DNA of 64,000 nucleotides from Collinsella sp. (GCA_019425045.1 JAHYYI010000001.1:124001-188000); one strand, 5' to 3'. Shown: positions 1 to 9,462, numbered from the stretch's first letter. Numbers and translations are program-made. The notes: generated by a model not told the origin, from the sequence alone.

Positions 1-1729
1 GCACGTAGAGTTTGTCGCCGTCGGCATATTCCAGCAAAAAGTAGTCGCGCTCCTTGCCGCCCACTTCCTGGCGCGCAATCTCGCTAAAGAGCGCGATGCC
101 GTGGGTGGCATGCACGACGTAGTCGCCCGGCTTAAACGGGAAGGTGATCTGCGTAATGTCCACCTTGCGACGGCTGCGGGCGCGGTTGGCGTCCATGCGG
201 GCGTTGAGGTCGGCGATCGAGAACACGGCCAAATTGGCATCGGGCACCACCACGCCCTGCGGCAGGGCAGCGTCCACAAAGGTCACGCGCCCGCGCGAGA
301 TGGTGGGCACGGCGGCGCCGGCGGCAGCCTGCGCGGCGCCCGCCTCGAGCGAGCGGGCGTTGAGCGCATCGGCGCGGCGCTCACGAATTGAGGCATGGGC
401 CTGTTGGCGGGCAGCACGGTCGGCAGAATCCGCCGCCGCCACGCGCACGCGGTCGCCGATAGCGCCGGCATTTTCGGGGGCGGCCGTCAGCGACTCCTCA
501 AAGGTAACGCCCTCGTCGCCAAAGGTGAGCTCCATCGACTCGCGCGCACCGCGGTCGGGGATGGCAAACACGCAGGCATAGCGCTTGCCCACGACCTCCT
601 GGATGCGCGTCATAAAACGGTTGTCCGAGCCTGCGATGGCAGGCTGCTCGATCTTGAGCTCTGCCGTCACCGCGCCGCCGGCACGGATGAGGCTCACATA
701 GTTCAGGCGTTGCTGGGAACCAAAGTCGAGTTGCTGGGCACGCACGTACAGGCCGTCCAGACGGTCGACCCCCGCCTCGCCGGCACGCGCCTCGATATCC
801 TCGTAGGCGCGCAGGCAATCGTCGAACAGCGAGCGCGGCTCGGACAGCACCACGAGCGCCTTGCCGCTCACGTGCGACAACGGGCTCACGGTCTGGCCGT
901 ACATCACCGGCAAAAAGCGGTCGAGCTCAGGCGTGACGATGCGCGCATCCACCATCTCGAGCAGCGCCGCCAACTTGCTGTCGTCCTGGCTGGCGCGATA
1001 GAGCGCCACATGCATGTTGTGGACCGCCTCGTCGGTAAGTGCCAGCTCGCGGCACGGGAAGATCTCGATACTGTCCTCGTTGCCGATGGTCTGACCCGTT
1101 GAACTCACCATACGGCGGATGCGGTCGATTTCGTCGCCGAAGAACTCAATGCGCACGGGCGCCTTTTCCTGCGCGGGAAACACCTCGACGGTGTCGCCGT
1201 GCACACGGAACAGGCCGGGCGCGCCGGCGGCGCCGGCATTGGTGTAGCCCATGCCCACCAGGCGCTGCGGCACCTCGTCAAAGGGAATCTCCTCGCCCAC
1301 CGCAAAAGTAGTGGACTCCCAGTAGTGGCTCTCGACCGGCGGCACGCAGCGCAGCAGCGCGCGGGCCGAGGCGACCATGATGCAGTTGTCGCCGCGCACG
1401 ATGCGCCCCAAAGCCTCGCAGCGCTGGGCCACCACGGCGTCATCGGGCGCCTGCTCGCGCCATGGATAGTCTTTGCGCTCGGGAAAGCGGCACACATGCG
1501 CCAGACCCACATAGGCGGCCAGGCTGCGCGCGGCGCGATCGGCCGCGTCCTCGCCGCTCACGATGTAGACCGTGGGACGCGGACGGCGCGCAAACTGAGC
1601 TGCCGCCATGAGCGTGCGGCCCGACTGCGACACGGCCAGCGTCACGTCCTCGCCGGCATCGAGTCCGGCCTCGACGGTCTGCAGCGCCTCGGCAGTGTAG
1701 AGCTGCGCGGCTATACGGTGAATGAGCAT
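1..1729 (-). CDS. mfd: Transcription-repair coupling factor Mfd (N-terminal part; continues beyond left edge)
   Basis: Mfd is an ATP-dependent translocase that pushes stalled RNA polymerase off damaged template DNA and recruits UvrA. The frame is open from an ATG at 1729 to the left edge, giving about 576 residues of a protein that is usually about 1,150 long. The UvrB-like N-terminal region is present. At about residues 533-576 the RNA-polymerase-interacting (CarD-like) domain begins, recognisable by GDYVVHATHGIALF. The helicase motifs would lie outside the window. A GGAGGAA ribosome site sits 6-7 nt before the ATG. A rho-independent terminator for the upstream gene lies only about 25 nt upstream, so transcription must start very close to the gene or read through that terminator. 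Confidence 0.93.
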   Translation of the reverse strand, partial: MLIHRIAAQLYTAEALQTVEAGLDAGEDVTLAVSQSGRTLMAAAQFARRPRPTVYIVSGEDAADRAARSLAAYVGLAHVCRFPERKDYPWREQAPDDAVVAQRCEALGRIVRGDNCIMVASARALLRCVPPVESHYWESTTFAVGEEIPFDEVPQRLVGMGYTNAGAAGAPGLFRVHGDTVEVFPAQEKAPVRIEFFGDEIDRIRRMVSSTGQTIGNEDSIEIFPCRELALTDEAVHNMHVALYRASQDDSKLAALLEMVDARIVTPELDRFLPVMYGQTVSPLSHVSGKALVVLSEPRSLFDDCLRAYEDIEARAGEAGVDRLDGLYVRAQQLDFGSQQRLNYVSLIRAGGAVTAELKIEQPAIAGSDNRFMTRIQEVVGKRYACVFAIPDRGARESMELTFGDEGVTFEESLTAAPENAGAIGDRVRVAAADSADRAARQQAHASIRERRADALNARSLEAGAAQAAAGAAVPTISRGRVTFVDAALPQGVVVPDANLAVFSIADLNARMDANRARSRRKVDITQITFPFKPGDYVVHATHGIALFSEIARQEVGGKERDYFLLEYADGDKLYV

Positions 1730-1754
1730 GCTGTTCCTCCGGCATTGCAACGCC

Positions 1755-1782
1755 AAAAGCCCGCCGAGGCAAGCTCGGCGGG
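1755..1782 (-). terminator. Rho-independent terminator upstream of mfd
   Basis: The arms CCCGCCGAG and CTCGGCGGG form a perfect 9-bp stem with a 5-nt loop, followed on the minus strand by CTTTTGG. It would end the transcript of the ATP-grasp gene that stops at 1952. Confidence 0.7.
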
Positions 1783-1799
1783 TCGTTCGTCAAATTCGT

Positions 1800-1890
1800 T
1801 GCCTGTCATGGTAACGCATGGAGAGGACTCCAGCTCAAGCGCGTGCCCAGCCCCGCAACAAAAACGCCAGACAGAACTGAACTCACCGGC
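1800..1890 (-). pseudogene. Possible relic of a zinc-ribbon coding sequence
   Basis: On the minus strand this stretch encodes CCGAGHALELE, preceded by in-frame stop codons and with no start. It closely matches the end of the small zinc-ribbon ORF at 3493-3627 (NCGAGHALEQE), including most third positions. I read it as a decayed fragment of the same family. It could also be a short shared repeat without coding meaning. Confidence 0.3.
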
Positions 1891-1951
1891 CTCGCCAAAA
1901 TCTCCCCGTCACGTCGAACGCCGCAACCACGGAAGGTGCCCCAAGAAACGG

Positions 1952-3418
1952 CTATTCCTCAAAAAAGCTCGCAACGTTCAGGCGGCTCGTCCACTCCCCT
2001 ATGGTGTTGGCAAAACCGACGCGTGTGTACACGCCCGCAAAACGGCCGCGATACAGGTACAGGCCTTCCATATTAGAAGCGGGCGCAAAACCAAGATCAT
2101 CCACAAGTCCTTTGGGCGCCTCTCCTCGATGCGGCCCATCGACAAGCGTTCCGCGCAAGCAGGGAGTCTGATACTGCTGAGCATACTCCTGCACAATCGC
2201 CCCAGCTGCCGCAGCGCGAGCAAGCACCTGGGACCATTCCCGTTCCGTGACATCCAAACCGGCTACAACGCCAACCGCGTTGTAGCCGCCGCACGGCTTG
2301 ACAATCCATCGATCCTTTTCGGCAAATCTCGACAACTGGGTGCTTTCGTCCAAAATCTCGGTATAGGGCACATGCTCCCGTACAAACGATTGCTCCTCCG
2401 GGCTCAACAAGGACTGACCGGCCTGAGACCACAAAAACGCAAATACGGTCTTAGTCGCACACGGCCACGTTCTAAAACCACCGACGATGCATGCAAGCCC
2501 TTCTTGGGCAGCCTCGATTAAGGCTGAGCGTCCGTCGCACGGCTTATCCCACAGCTCGCCGGTCACCGCGCGCCGCCAAACGCAATCAATAGGACCAACG
2601 GCATCGCATAGGCGCCTAGCACCGCCCTCTTCTTCGACAATCCGCAGGTCGCGTACATCCGTAAAGCGCGCGACTACACCCCGCCGCCTCATAAGGTCGA
2701 CAAAATGAGCCGCATCTTCCAAGTCGATGCTTTCCGAATAGTCGACGATTGCCACCGAAGCGGGATATATCTTTGATTGCGGTGCATAGAGTCCCTCGTC
2801 AACGCAGGCCCCGCTGTCCGATCGTGCACTATCCTCGGTGCGACGAGGCTGGGCCAGCTCCCACTCTGCATAGGTCTCAAACAATGCATCTATCCAGCTA
2901 CCGCACAAATCGTGCTGCCGAAAGCCGGGGTGATCGGATGCAAACTCCTCAAAGGAAGGCGTCATTCGCACTGCCTGACAGACCGCATCGGTTACTACCA
3001 TTCCAGCACTGCCGTCGGTATTGAGCTCGCAAAACGTATACGAACCAGCGTCCTCGTCAAGAAAGATATCAACGCGCGCAAGGGGAATCTGGCAATCATA
3101 GCCGGCATCCATAGCGCACAGGTCAGCAAAAGCCGGATCCATGCGAAACCACGCACGCACGGAGGCATCAGAACAAAACGCCCGCGTCACCTTGTCCATA
3201 ATGCCGTACATGCGCTCGGCCGCTTCCTTAAGAAGCGCCGTCATATCCTTATCGAATATCTTTGGCGTTAAAGCCCAGGGCGCAGGATCTCCGTGGTAGA
3301 GTGCATGGGTTTGAGACAAGTATTCGTCGCCTTTGCGACGACCAGGTAGGTCACCTTCGCGCGTGCGCACAATGCGCTCAAAATAATCTTCAAGCTCTCG
3401 CGTCTTCAATGTTGCCAC
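1952..3418 (-). CDS. Circularly permuted ATP-grasp family protein (glutathionylspermidine synthase-like)
   Basis: The protein has about 488 residues. Its features fit an ATP-grasp ligase of the glutathionylspermidine-synthase/circularly permuted type: an acidic CELNTDGSAG segment near residue 135, DRWIVKPCGGYNAVGVV near residue 375 (the nucleotide-binding lysine and glycine-rich loop), and a closing FANTIGEWTSRLNVA. Such enzymes join a carboxylate to an amine with ATP; the substrates cannot be read from sequence. An ATG lies at 3430, but GGAGGG stands 4-5 nt before the GTG at 3418, so I prefer the GTG start. The gene stands alone between terminator-like sequences, and its codon use looks less GC-biased than its neighbours. 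Confidence 0.55.
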   Translation of the reverse strand: MATLKTRELEDYFERIVRTREGDLPGRRKGDEYLSQTHALYHGDPAPWALTPKIFDKDMTALLKEAAERMYGIMDKVTRAFCSDASVRAWFRMDPAFADLCAMDAGYDCQIPLARVDIFLDEDAGSYTFCELNTDGSAGMVVTDAVCQAVRMTPSFEEFASDHPGFRQHDLCGSWIDALFETYAEWELAQPRRTEDSARSDSGACVDEGLYAPQSKIYPASVAIVDYSESIDLEDAAHFVDLMRRRGVVARFTDVRDLRIVEEEGGARRLCDAVGPIDCVWRRAVTGELWDKPCDGRSALIEAAQEGLACIVGGFRTWPCATKTVFAFLWSQAGQSLLSPEEQSFVREHVPYTEILDESTQLSRFAEKDRWIVKPCGGYNAVGVVAGLDVTEREWSQVLARAAAAGAIVQEYAQQYQTPCLRGTLVDGPHRGEAPKGLVDDLGFAPASNMEGLYLYRGRFAGVYTRVGFANTIGEWTSRLNVASFFEE

Positions 3419-3492
3419 GTTGCCCTCCATTGCTTGATTTTTTGTTCATGCTACGCCAGCACGCCACGACTTCGGTGCGCTTGAATAGGCTT

Positions 3493-3627
3493 CTAAATTA
3501 GCAACACATTTTTGCATGAGGCGGCAGGAAGCAACATATACTCCTGCTCAAGCGCATGCCCAGCCCCGCAGTTCGTGTAAAAATCGGTTCCGTCGGGCAT
3601 CTCGGAACCACACTTGGTGCAAGACAT
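3493..3627 (-). CDS. Small zinc-ribbon-like protein (44 aa)
   Basis: A 44-residue frame starts MSCTKCGSEMPDGTDFY and continues TNCGAGHALEQE. It resembles the N-terminal zinc ribbon that opens many actinobacterial membrane proteins (CxxC...CxxCG). The third zinc ligand is missing: Tyr stands where the family has Cys before the last CG. A GAGGGG lies 10 nt upstream. The frame stops soon after the ribbon, so it is either a tiny protein or the truncated front of a lost gene. A related fragment lies at 1800-1890, on the other side of the ATP-grasp gene. Confidence 0.35.
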   Translation of the reverse strand: MSCTKCGSEMPDGTDFYTNCGAGHALEQEYMLLPAASCKNVLLI

Positions 3628-3746
3628 ATTCGGGCATCCCCTCACAACAAACGGCATCTGTCGCCATCATATTGAGCCCTCGCGACCCACATGTGCTGCG
3701 CAACATTAGTCGCCGTCTTTGGGTGCCGGCAAAATACGCCGGACCC

Positions 3747-4412
3747 CTACCCCATCACACGCACGCTGGGGCATAAATCCGCCAGCGGGCACTCATCGCA
3801 CTTGGGTTTGCGGGCGTCGCAGATCTCGCGGCCAAAGGTGATCCACTGGTGGTTGACCGATCCCCAATACTCGTGCGGCAGAATCTTGAGCAGATCTTGC
3901 TCGGTCTTGAGCGGCTCTTTGGCATGCGTCTTGGGGCTCAGCATCAGGCGGTGCGCGATGCGGTTGACGTGCGTATCGACCGCGATGCCCTCGACAATGC
4001 CAAACCCCACGTTGAGCACGATGTTCGCCGTTTTACGTCCCACACCCGGCAGCTTGACGAGCTCCTTCATGTCGGCCGGTACCTCGCCGCCGTAATCGGC
4101 AACGATCATCTGCGCGGCCTCCACGGCGTGCTTGGCCTTGCTCTTGTAAAAGCCGAGTGACTTGATGGTCTCGGCCACGTCGGTCACACTTGCCCCGGCC
4201 ATGGCCTCGGACGTGGGCCACTGGGCAAATAGTTGGGGCGTCACCTTATTGACCTGCGCGTCGGTCGTCTGCGCCGAGAGCAGTACCGAGATAAGTAGCC
4301 TAAAGGGATTCTCGTGGTCCAAAAAGCACTCGACCGGGCCATAGCGACGGTTAAGGCGCTCGCACACCTCAACGGCGCGCTCGCGTTTGGCGGCATTGGT
4401 CTCGCGTGGCAT
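3747..4412 (-). CDS. nth: Endonuclease III (DNA glycosylase/AP lyase)
   Basis: Endonuclease III removes oxidised pyrimidines and cleaves the abasic site in base-excision repair. The 221-residue protein has the HhH-GPD signature LPGVGRKTANIVLNVGFG with the catalytic Lys, AVDTHVNRIAHR with the catalytic Asp, and a C-terminal 4Fe-4S loop with spacing C-x6-C-x2-C-x5-C. I chose the ATG at 4412 because GAGGAG stands 5 nt upstream; an upstream ATG at 4439 lacks a ribosome site. It lies 64 nt downstream of the ABC exporter gene and may be co-transcribed with it. Confidence 0.95.
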   Translation of the reverse strand: MPRETNAAKRERAVEVCERLNRRYGPVECFLDHENPFRLLISVLLSAQTTDAQVNKVTPQLFAQWPTSEAMAGASVTDVAETIKSLGFYKSKAKHAVEAAQMIVADYGGEVPADMKELVKLPGVGRKTANIVLNVGFGIVEGIAVDTHVNRIAHRLMLSPKTHAKEPLKTEQDLLKILPHEYWGSVNHQWITFGREICDARKPKCDECPLADLCPSVRVMG

Positions 4413-4475
4413 AACGACTCCTCGGATCGGCAGAAACATAACTTCACAAAAACGATTGTCCCACGTACGGGGACC

Positions 4476-6278
4476 TTAAGCCTCCAAAAATGCGCCGGTC
4501 TGGCGGCTCCACAGGCTTGCATATTCGCCGCCCGCCTCGACGAGCTGCGCATGCGTACCGTCCTCGACAATCTCGCCGTCCGCCAGCACCACGATGCGGT
4601 CGAGCGCCGCCACGGTGGACAGGCGATGCGCCACCACAATGGAGGTGCGGCCGCGCATCAGGTTCTCGAGCGCTTCCTGCACCAGCGCCTCGGACTCACT
4701 GTCCAAGGCAGACGTTGCCTCGTCGAGCACCAGAATCGGCGCGTCGGTGAGGATGGCGCGGGCGATGGCCACGCGCTGGCGTTGGCCGCCCGAAAGCTTA
4801 ACGCCGCGCTCGCCCACCATGGTGTCAAAGCCGCGGGGCAGGCGGTCGATAAACTCAGTCGCATTAGCCAAGCGAGCCGCCTCGCGAATCTGCTCGTCGG
4901 TGGCGTCGGGGCGTCCGTAGGCGATATTCTCGCGAATGGAGCGGTGGAACAGCAGCGCCTCCTGCGGCACGTAGGCAACCTGGCGGCGCAGGCTCTGCTG
5001 CGTGCAGCGCGAGACGTCCTGGCCGTCCACGAGCACGCGGCCGCCCTGCACGTCTTCCAGGCGAAGCAGCAGCTTGGTGAGCGTTGTCTTGCCCGAGCCC
5101 GATTTGCCCACCAGGCCCACGCGCTGGCCCGCCGCCACATGGAGCGTCAGGTCGTCGAACACATTCTCGCCCGCCGCGGCGTCACGGTATGCAAAGCTCA
5201 AGTGCTCAAAATCAATTGCGCCCTCGCGCACCTTGAGCTCGGGGGCATGCGCGTCGTCTGCCACCAGACGCGGCTCGTCCAGCACGCGCGTCATCTCGGC
5301 GGCGTCGCCCAGCGCGCGGTTGATACGTTGCATCATGGAGCTCACGTAGTTCAGACGCATGGTGAGGTTGTACGTATAGGTAAAGATCATGACGAGCGCG
5401 CCGGCCGAAATGCCAAACCACGCGTTGCCGCCCGCCACGAACACGCTCACCACAGCCATGGTGATGACGATAAGGCCCGAAGTCGTAAAGTTGCGCTGCA
5501 TCATGGCGTGCATCGATACCGTTTCGGCATCGCGCGCGGCACGGTCGGCGGTATCGAACAGGTCGCGCTCAAAGTCCTCGCGCCCGCAGGTCTTGACGGC
5601 CAGAATGTTCGTGACCGCGTCGGAAAGCACGCCCGACAGCTTGTTCTGAGCGGCGGACGTCGCGGCCGAAAGCGGCATGATGCGCTTGTACATAAGCCAG
5701 ACAAACGCGATGTAGACGACCATGATGCCCACCAGGATTACGGTAAATGCAGGCACCACCGGAGCGAGCGCCGCCACCGTGCAGACAACCGAGGTGATAG
5801 TGGGGATAAACGAATACACCGTCACGTCCACCAGACCCGTGTAGCCGCTCATAAAACGGCTCGTCTGGCTCACAAGCGATCCTCCAAATCGGCTGGTGTG
5901 GAATGTCATGGATTGATTGGAGAGCGTGTCGAAGCACAAGCGCGCCAGGTGGTAGTTACCCGCGATCTCGAGCTTGTAGACGGTGTAGTCTTGCAGTTTG
6001 GAGAGGATCTGGCCTACCAGATTAACGAGCACAAGCGCCAGAATGTAAGGACCAAAGACCTCGAATACTTGATTGCCCGCCACGGGGCCCGCTTGGACGC
6101 GGTCGACGATGAGGGCCATCACGTAGGTGTTGGCAAACGTGAGCAAAAAGATATAGCCCGCCGACGAGAACACCGAGAGAAAGACGATCAGCGGCTGCGT
6201 GCGCGTGACGTCCCAAAAACGCCGCAGCGTGCGGCGCACGGTGGAGCGCTTGAGCGGGCTGGTGCTTCTCTGAGACAT
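4476..6278 (-). CDS. ABC exporter, fused membrane and ATPase domains
   Basis: The protein has 600 residues. An N-terminal exporter-type membrane domain of about six helices (residues 20-310) is followed by a nucleotide-binding domain with Walker A LVGKSGSGKTTL, the signature LSGGQRQR, Walker B ILVLDEATSALD and a switch His in VVAHRLS. This is a type IV half-transporter (MsbA/LmrA-like), which acts as a dimer to export lipids, peptides or drugs. The substrate is not evident. The start at 6278 has AGGAAG upstream; a longer frame from 6347 lacks a ribosome site. No partner half-transporter is adjacent, so it is probably a homodimer. Confidence 0.9.
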   Translation of the reverse strand: MSQRSTSPLKRSTVRRTLRRFWDVTRTQPLIVFLSVFSSAGYIFLLTFANTYVMALIVDRVQAGPVAGNQVFEVFGPYILALVLVNLVGQILSKLQDYTVYKLEIAGNYHLARLCFDTLSNQSMTFHTSRFGGSLVSQTSRFMSGYTGLVDVTVYSFIPTITSVVCTVAALAPVVPAFTVILVGIMVVYIAFVWLMYKRIMPLSAATSAAQNKLSGVLSDAVTNILAVKTCGREDFERDLFDTADRAARDAETVSMHAMMQRNFTTSGLIVITMAVVSVFVAGGNAWFGISAGALVMIFTYTYNLTMRLNYVSSMMQRINRALGDAAEMTRVLDEPRLVADDAHAPELKVREGAIDFEHLSFAYRDAAAGENVFDDLTLHVAAGQRVGLVGKSGSGKTTLTKLLLRLEDVQGGRVLVDGQDVSRCTQQSLRRQVAYVPQEALLFHRSIRENIAYGRPDATDEQIREAARLANATEFIDRLPRGFDTMVGERGVKLSGGQRQRVAIARAILTDAPILVLDEATSALDSESEALVQEALENLMRGRTSIVVAHRLSTVAALDRIVVLADGEIVEDGTHAQLVEAGGEYASLWSRQTGAFLEA

Positions 6279-6403
6279 GGGCTTCCTTTCGCATCTGATA
6301 GGGCGAAACGCCATTGTTGCACATTGAAGCGCACTCCAGGCAAGCACGATGCGAAAAGCGTCCGCGCCCCGCGTTTACGCCGGCGCCCCGCCGTCCGTTG
6401 CGG

Positions 6404-7759
6404 CTAGTCCTCGTCTTCCTGGCCCGCGAGTATGCCTGCGGACTCCAAGCCCAAAATCTCGTCGGCTTCCCGCGCGTCTTCCAGCGCATCGATATCCTTG
6501 AGCTTGCGCTCCATAACGTTGGTACGTGTGGTGATAATGCCCTCGACCGTTTTACCCGCGGTCTCGATCTGCTGCTGGGCGCGGCGCAGCGCCTTTTGAT
6601 AGCGTGGCAGCTCGGCCTTGACGGCGGAAAGCACGCGCAGCACGTCATCGGTGCGTTTTTGCAACTTAAACGTCTGGTAGCTCATCTGCAGGCTGTTGAG
6701 AATGGCGGCCATGGTGCTGGGGCCGGCAACGTTGACGTGATAGTCGCGGCCCAGGGTCTCGATAAGCCCGGGGCGACTGACGACCTCGGCATACAGGCCC
6801 TCAAACGGCACGAACATGATGCCAAAATTGGTCGTCGCGGGCACGCTCAGGTACTTTTCACAGATATCCTTGGCCTCGCGCTTCACCATGGCGTCAAGCG
6901 TCTTGCGCGCGGTGGCCACAGCCTCGGCATCACCCGACTCTTGCGCGTCGAGCAGGTGCTCGTACGCATCGCCGGGAAACTTGGAGTCGATCGGCAGCAG
7001 CACGGGGTCGCCTTCGTCCACCGGCAGCTTGACGGCAAACTCAACCCGCTCCGAGGCACCAGGCTTGGTGGCGACGTTTTCCAGATACTGATCGGGTGTG
7101 AGGATATCCGCCAGAATCGCGCCCAGCTGCACCTCGCCCAAAATGCCGCGCGCTTTTACATTGCCCAGCACGCGCTTAAGATCGCCTACGCCGGTGGCAA
7201 TGGACTGCATATCGCCCAAACCCTTGTACACAGCCTCGAGCTGGTCGCTCACCTGCTTAAACGATGCCGACAGGCGATCGTTGAGCGTGCGGGAGAGCTT
7301 CTCGTCCACCGTCGCACGCATTTGATCGAGCTGCACGTTGTTGTCTTTGCGGATGGCGCCCAGCTGGGCATCGACCGTCTCGCGCACTTTGTCCAGACGG
7401 TGTTCGATGCCTTCGCGGTTGGCGCCCAGCTGCTGGGCCGTCTCGCGACGCAGGTCGTCCATGCGGTCGCCGGCCTGCGAGAACTCGCGCGCAATGGTCA
7501 GGTAGCGTTGCTGTTCCACGGCGGCGTCGGTCGTCTGTTGCTGCGCGATGGCATTTGTCGTGCGGCGGGTTTCGGACAGCGCGACGTTGAGGGTGTCGAG
7601 CGCGTTGTTGGCCTGCTCGAGCGCAGCCAGCATCTCTGCCCCGCCATCGCCGCGCTCCCGCAGCTCGGCGCGAAGGCCCTTAAGCTGCAGGGCACAAGCC
7701 ACAGCAACCCCCACCGCCATCAAGGCGATCACAACAAGCACGATATCAATAGCAGACAT
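6404..7759 (-). CDS. rmuC: DNA recombination protein RmuC
   Basis: The protein has 451 residues: an N-terminal membrane anchor (about residues 4-24), a long Ala/Glu/Arg/Gln-rich coiled coil (about 30-180), then the RmuC domain with GILGEVQLGAILADIL and FGIMFVPFEGLYAEV. The acidic C-terminus ends EDED. RmuC is a nuclease-fold protein that limits inversions between short inverted repeats in E. coli; its biochemistry is poorly known. The gap to the next gene upstream is about 120 nt with no obvious terminator. Confidence 0.93.
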   Translation of the reverse strand: MSAIDIVLVVIALMAVGVAVACALQLKGLRAELRERGDGGAEMLAALEQANNALDTLNVALSETRRTTNAIAQQQTTDAAVEQQRYLTIAREFSQAGDRMDDLRRETAQQLGANREGIEHRLDKVRETVDAQLGAIRKDNNVQLDQMRATVDEKLSRTLNDRLSASFKQVSDQLEAVYKGLGDMQSIATGVGDLKRVLGNVKARGILGEVQLGAILADILTPDQYLENVATKPGASERVEFAVKLPVDEGDPVLLPIDSKFPGDAYEHLLDAQESGDAEAVATARKTLDAMVKREAKDICEKYLSVPATTNFGIMFVPFEGLYAEVVSRPGLIETLGRDYHVNVAGPSTMAAILNSLQMSYQTFKLQKRTDDVLRVLSAVKAELPRYQKALRRAQQQIETAGKTVEGIITTRTNVMERKLKDIDALEDAREADEILGLESAGILAGQEDED

Positions 7760-7882
7760 AGACTCCGCCCAACAAACTCAATCGACCACCAATCAAAACC
7801 GCGATCAATCTTACCCCGCCACACGCACCGGGCGCTCCACGGCAATCGGGCAAATGGATTTTGGGCCACAGGCATCAAAACG

Positions 7883-8305
7883 CTAACTCTCCCAGCCGGC
7901 GCGGATGGTTGTTATGACATCGCCTAGGCGCTGGCCGAGGGCTGACAGATGTTGGAGCACTTCGCTGGGCGAAGCACCGTTGAGGATGCAGGTGAGCGCA
8001 TACGAGACCAAGAAAATCGCCGCAAGTCCTAACGGAATGAGCACAATCATCGCTAACGTGCGCAGGCGCTGGCCCACGCGACGGTGACGCGTGCGGCGCT
8101 TGTCAAACGCAAGCTCCTGTGCATACGAATCTTGTTGTACGGAATAGTTCTCTGGCGCCGATCCGCCCGCAAGCGAAACCGCGGGCGTGGCATTTTGCGC
8201 AGGGGGCTGGGCGACTACCCCTTGCATTTGCATCTCCATGAGCCGCTGCTGTTGGCGCAACATGCGCTCGGCTTGCTGCTGCGGGGTCTCAAGAAACAGG
8301 TCCAT
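7883..8305 (-). CDS. Small membrane protein, unrecognised (140 aa)
   Basis: I do not recognise the family. The protein begins MDLFLETPQQQAERMLRQQQ, a Gln-rich cytosolic segment, has a basic stretch FDKRRTRHRRVGQRLR, then one strong membrane helix (about residues 87-110) and a short tail ending GWES. The ATG at 8305 follows GAGGAGG at a spacing of 6-7 nt; the longer open frame upstream has no ribosome site. It sits between rmuC and a terminator-bearing element and could be a scaffold or a short anchored protein. Confidence 0.7.
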   Translation of the reverse strand: MDLFLETPQQQAERMLRQQQRLMEMQMQGVVAQPPAQNATPAVSLAGGSAPENYSVQQDSYAQELAFDKRRTRHRRVGQRLRTLAMIVLIPLGLAAIFLVSYALTCILNGASPSEVLQHLSALGQRLGDVITTIRAGWES

Positions 8306-8557
8306 GCTGGCCTCCTCAATCGGAGCATTCGACGCTTGCGCCCAGCATCCCGCACCGCCAAGGCCACGGCAACGCAATCCGTAGCAATAGCCGCAAAGTT
8401 TCTTGCTGACAAAAGCTGTCGAAAACCTCAACAACTCCCCTACCAGCACTTTCTTTGAGCTTTTTATCGGATGATCTTTTGCCCTTCCGCCAACCCGCCA
8501 ACTGACCAAAATCTAACCAAAAGCTTGACGAAAAGTGTGGAGACAGGGACCCCACAC

Positions 8558-8585
8558 AAAAAGTGCCGCCCCAAAGGGGCGGCAC
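8558..8585 (-). terminator. Terminator hairpin of intergenic element, copy A
   Basis: The 10-bp arms GTGCCGCCCC and GGGGCGGCAC enclose a 3-nt loop, and on the minus strand TTTTT follows directly. It would end the transcript of the membrane protein gene that stops at 8738. Confidence 0.85.
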
Positions 8586-8719
8586 ACAAACTTATTGTCA
8601 GCTTTTCTGTAACGAGCATGCGACGACTCAACGCCGGAGCGCAGGGCGGGGAAACCTTTGCCTCGCGCGACCCTGCGGAGCCGTGAGCGAGAGGGAAAGG
8701 TTTCCCCGCCCTGCGCTCC
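8558..8719 (-). repeat. Structured intergenic repeat, copy A
   Basis: This element fills the gap between the genes at 7883-8305 and 8738-9370; the rest of that gap (8306-8557) shows nothing recognisable. Read on the minus strand it has three parts. The first is a long hairpin with perfect 24-bp arms at 8636-8659 and 8696-8719 and a 36-nt loop. The second is a conserved spacer containing ACAGAAAAGCTGA. The third is the terminator hairpin at 8563-8585. A second copy lies at 9463-9632, with compensatory changes in the long stem and an identical loop. Confidence 0.85.
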
Positions 8720-8737
8720 GTGGTCGGTGAGGACAGA

Positions 8738-9370
8738 CTACATGCCCGCGAGACCGCGGGCGGCGGTGGCACACATAAACGCCAGGACCAGGATCACGAG
8801 CGAACCGGCAATATCTGCCAACACGCCCGCAACACGGCGCTCAAACAGCCAGCTCTCAAAGTGCGGGGCAACGTTGCGCCAAACACGCCACAACAAGATG
8901 CCCATGCCGATGACACCGGGAATATTGAGCAGCAAAATCTCGGAGCACAAGAGGCCGATCAGGTTGCCGGCGGCAAAGCCCGCATCGCCCTCGCAGTACT
9001 TGCGATAAATCATGTACAGCATGTACGCCACAAACGGCTGCAGGCACGCAGAGATAAACGTGACCACCATCGAGGGGTCCTGAGAAAAGACGTCGGTGAG
9101 CTTATCCACGCTCGCGGCATCCTTAGAGGCCAAGAACAGACCGATGACCACCACAGGCACCACGCCCAAGATGACCTCGACCATCGTAAACAGCTTGGCA
9201 GTCAGGTCTTCGCTCGCCGTATTCAAATGAGGTGCCCACTCAGGATGAGCATGCGCGCCGACCTTCTTGTCCTTCTCGGCACGATCGGCCTTTTTGCCCT
9301 CAGGAACCCGACGACCAGGATCCTTGCGAGTCCCCGCCGCAGCCACCCGAGCCCGAGACTTCTTACCCAT
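8738..9370 (-). CDS. Multi-pass membrane protein, unrecognised
   Basis: The protein has about 210 residues. A basic N-terminus (MGKKSRARV, then about 35 Lys/Arg/Glu-rich residues) precedes about four or five membrane helices from residue 60 to the end. The last helix ends ATAARGLAGM. I cannot assign a family. The ATG at 9370 is chosen because it opens the basic tail; an alternative ATG at 9385 adds MGCFC. Neither has a strong ribosome site. Element copy A, including a terminator, follows immediately downstream. Confidence 0.65.
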   Translation of the reverse strand: MGKKSRARVAAAGTRKDPGRRVPEGKKADRAEKDKKVGAHAHPEWAPHLNTASEDLTAKLFTMVEVILGVVPVVVIGLFLASKDAASVDKLTDVFSQDPSMVVTFISACLQPFVAYMLYMIYRKYCEGDAGFAAGNLIGLLCSEILLLNIPGVIGMGILLWRVWRNVAPHFESWLFERRVAGVLADIAGSLVILVLAFMCATAARGLAGM

Positions 9371-9462
9371 ACAAAAACACCCCATCAGGTAGTAGATAAA
9401 CTAAAAGTCGCTACCCAGTGTACCCCACCCATGAACGGCGCCGTCCCAACCAGCCCCCATAC

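Noticed and set aside
4314..6407. 697-codon plus-strand frame antisense to the ABC exporter
   Set aside because: Rich in His, Arg and Ala with no domain pattern. The minus strand carries Walker A, signature and Walker B motifs in the right order.
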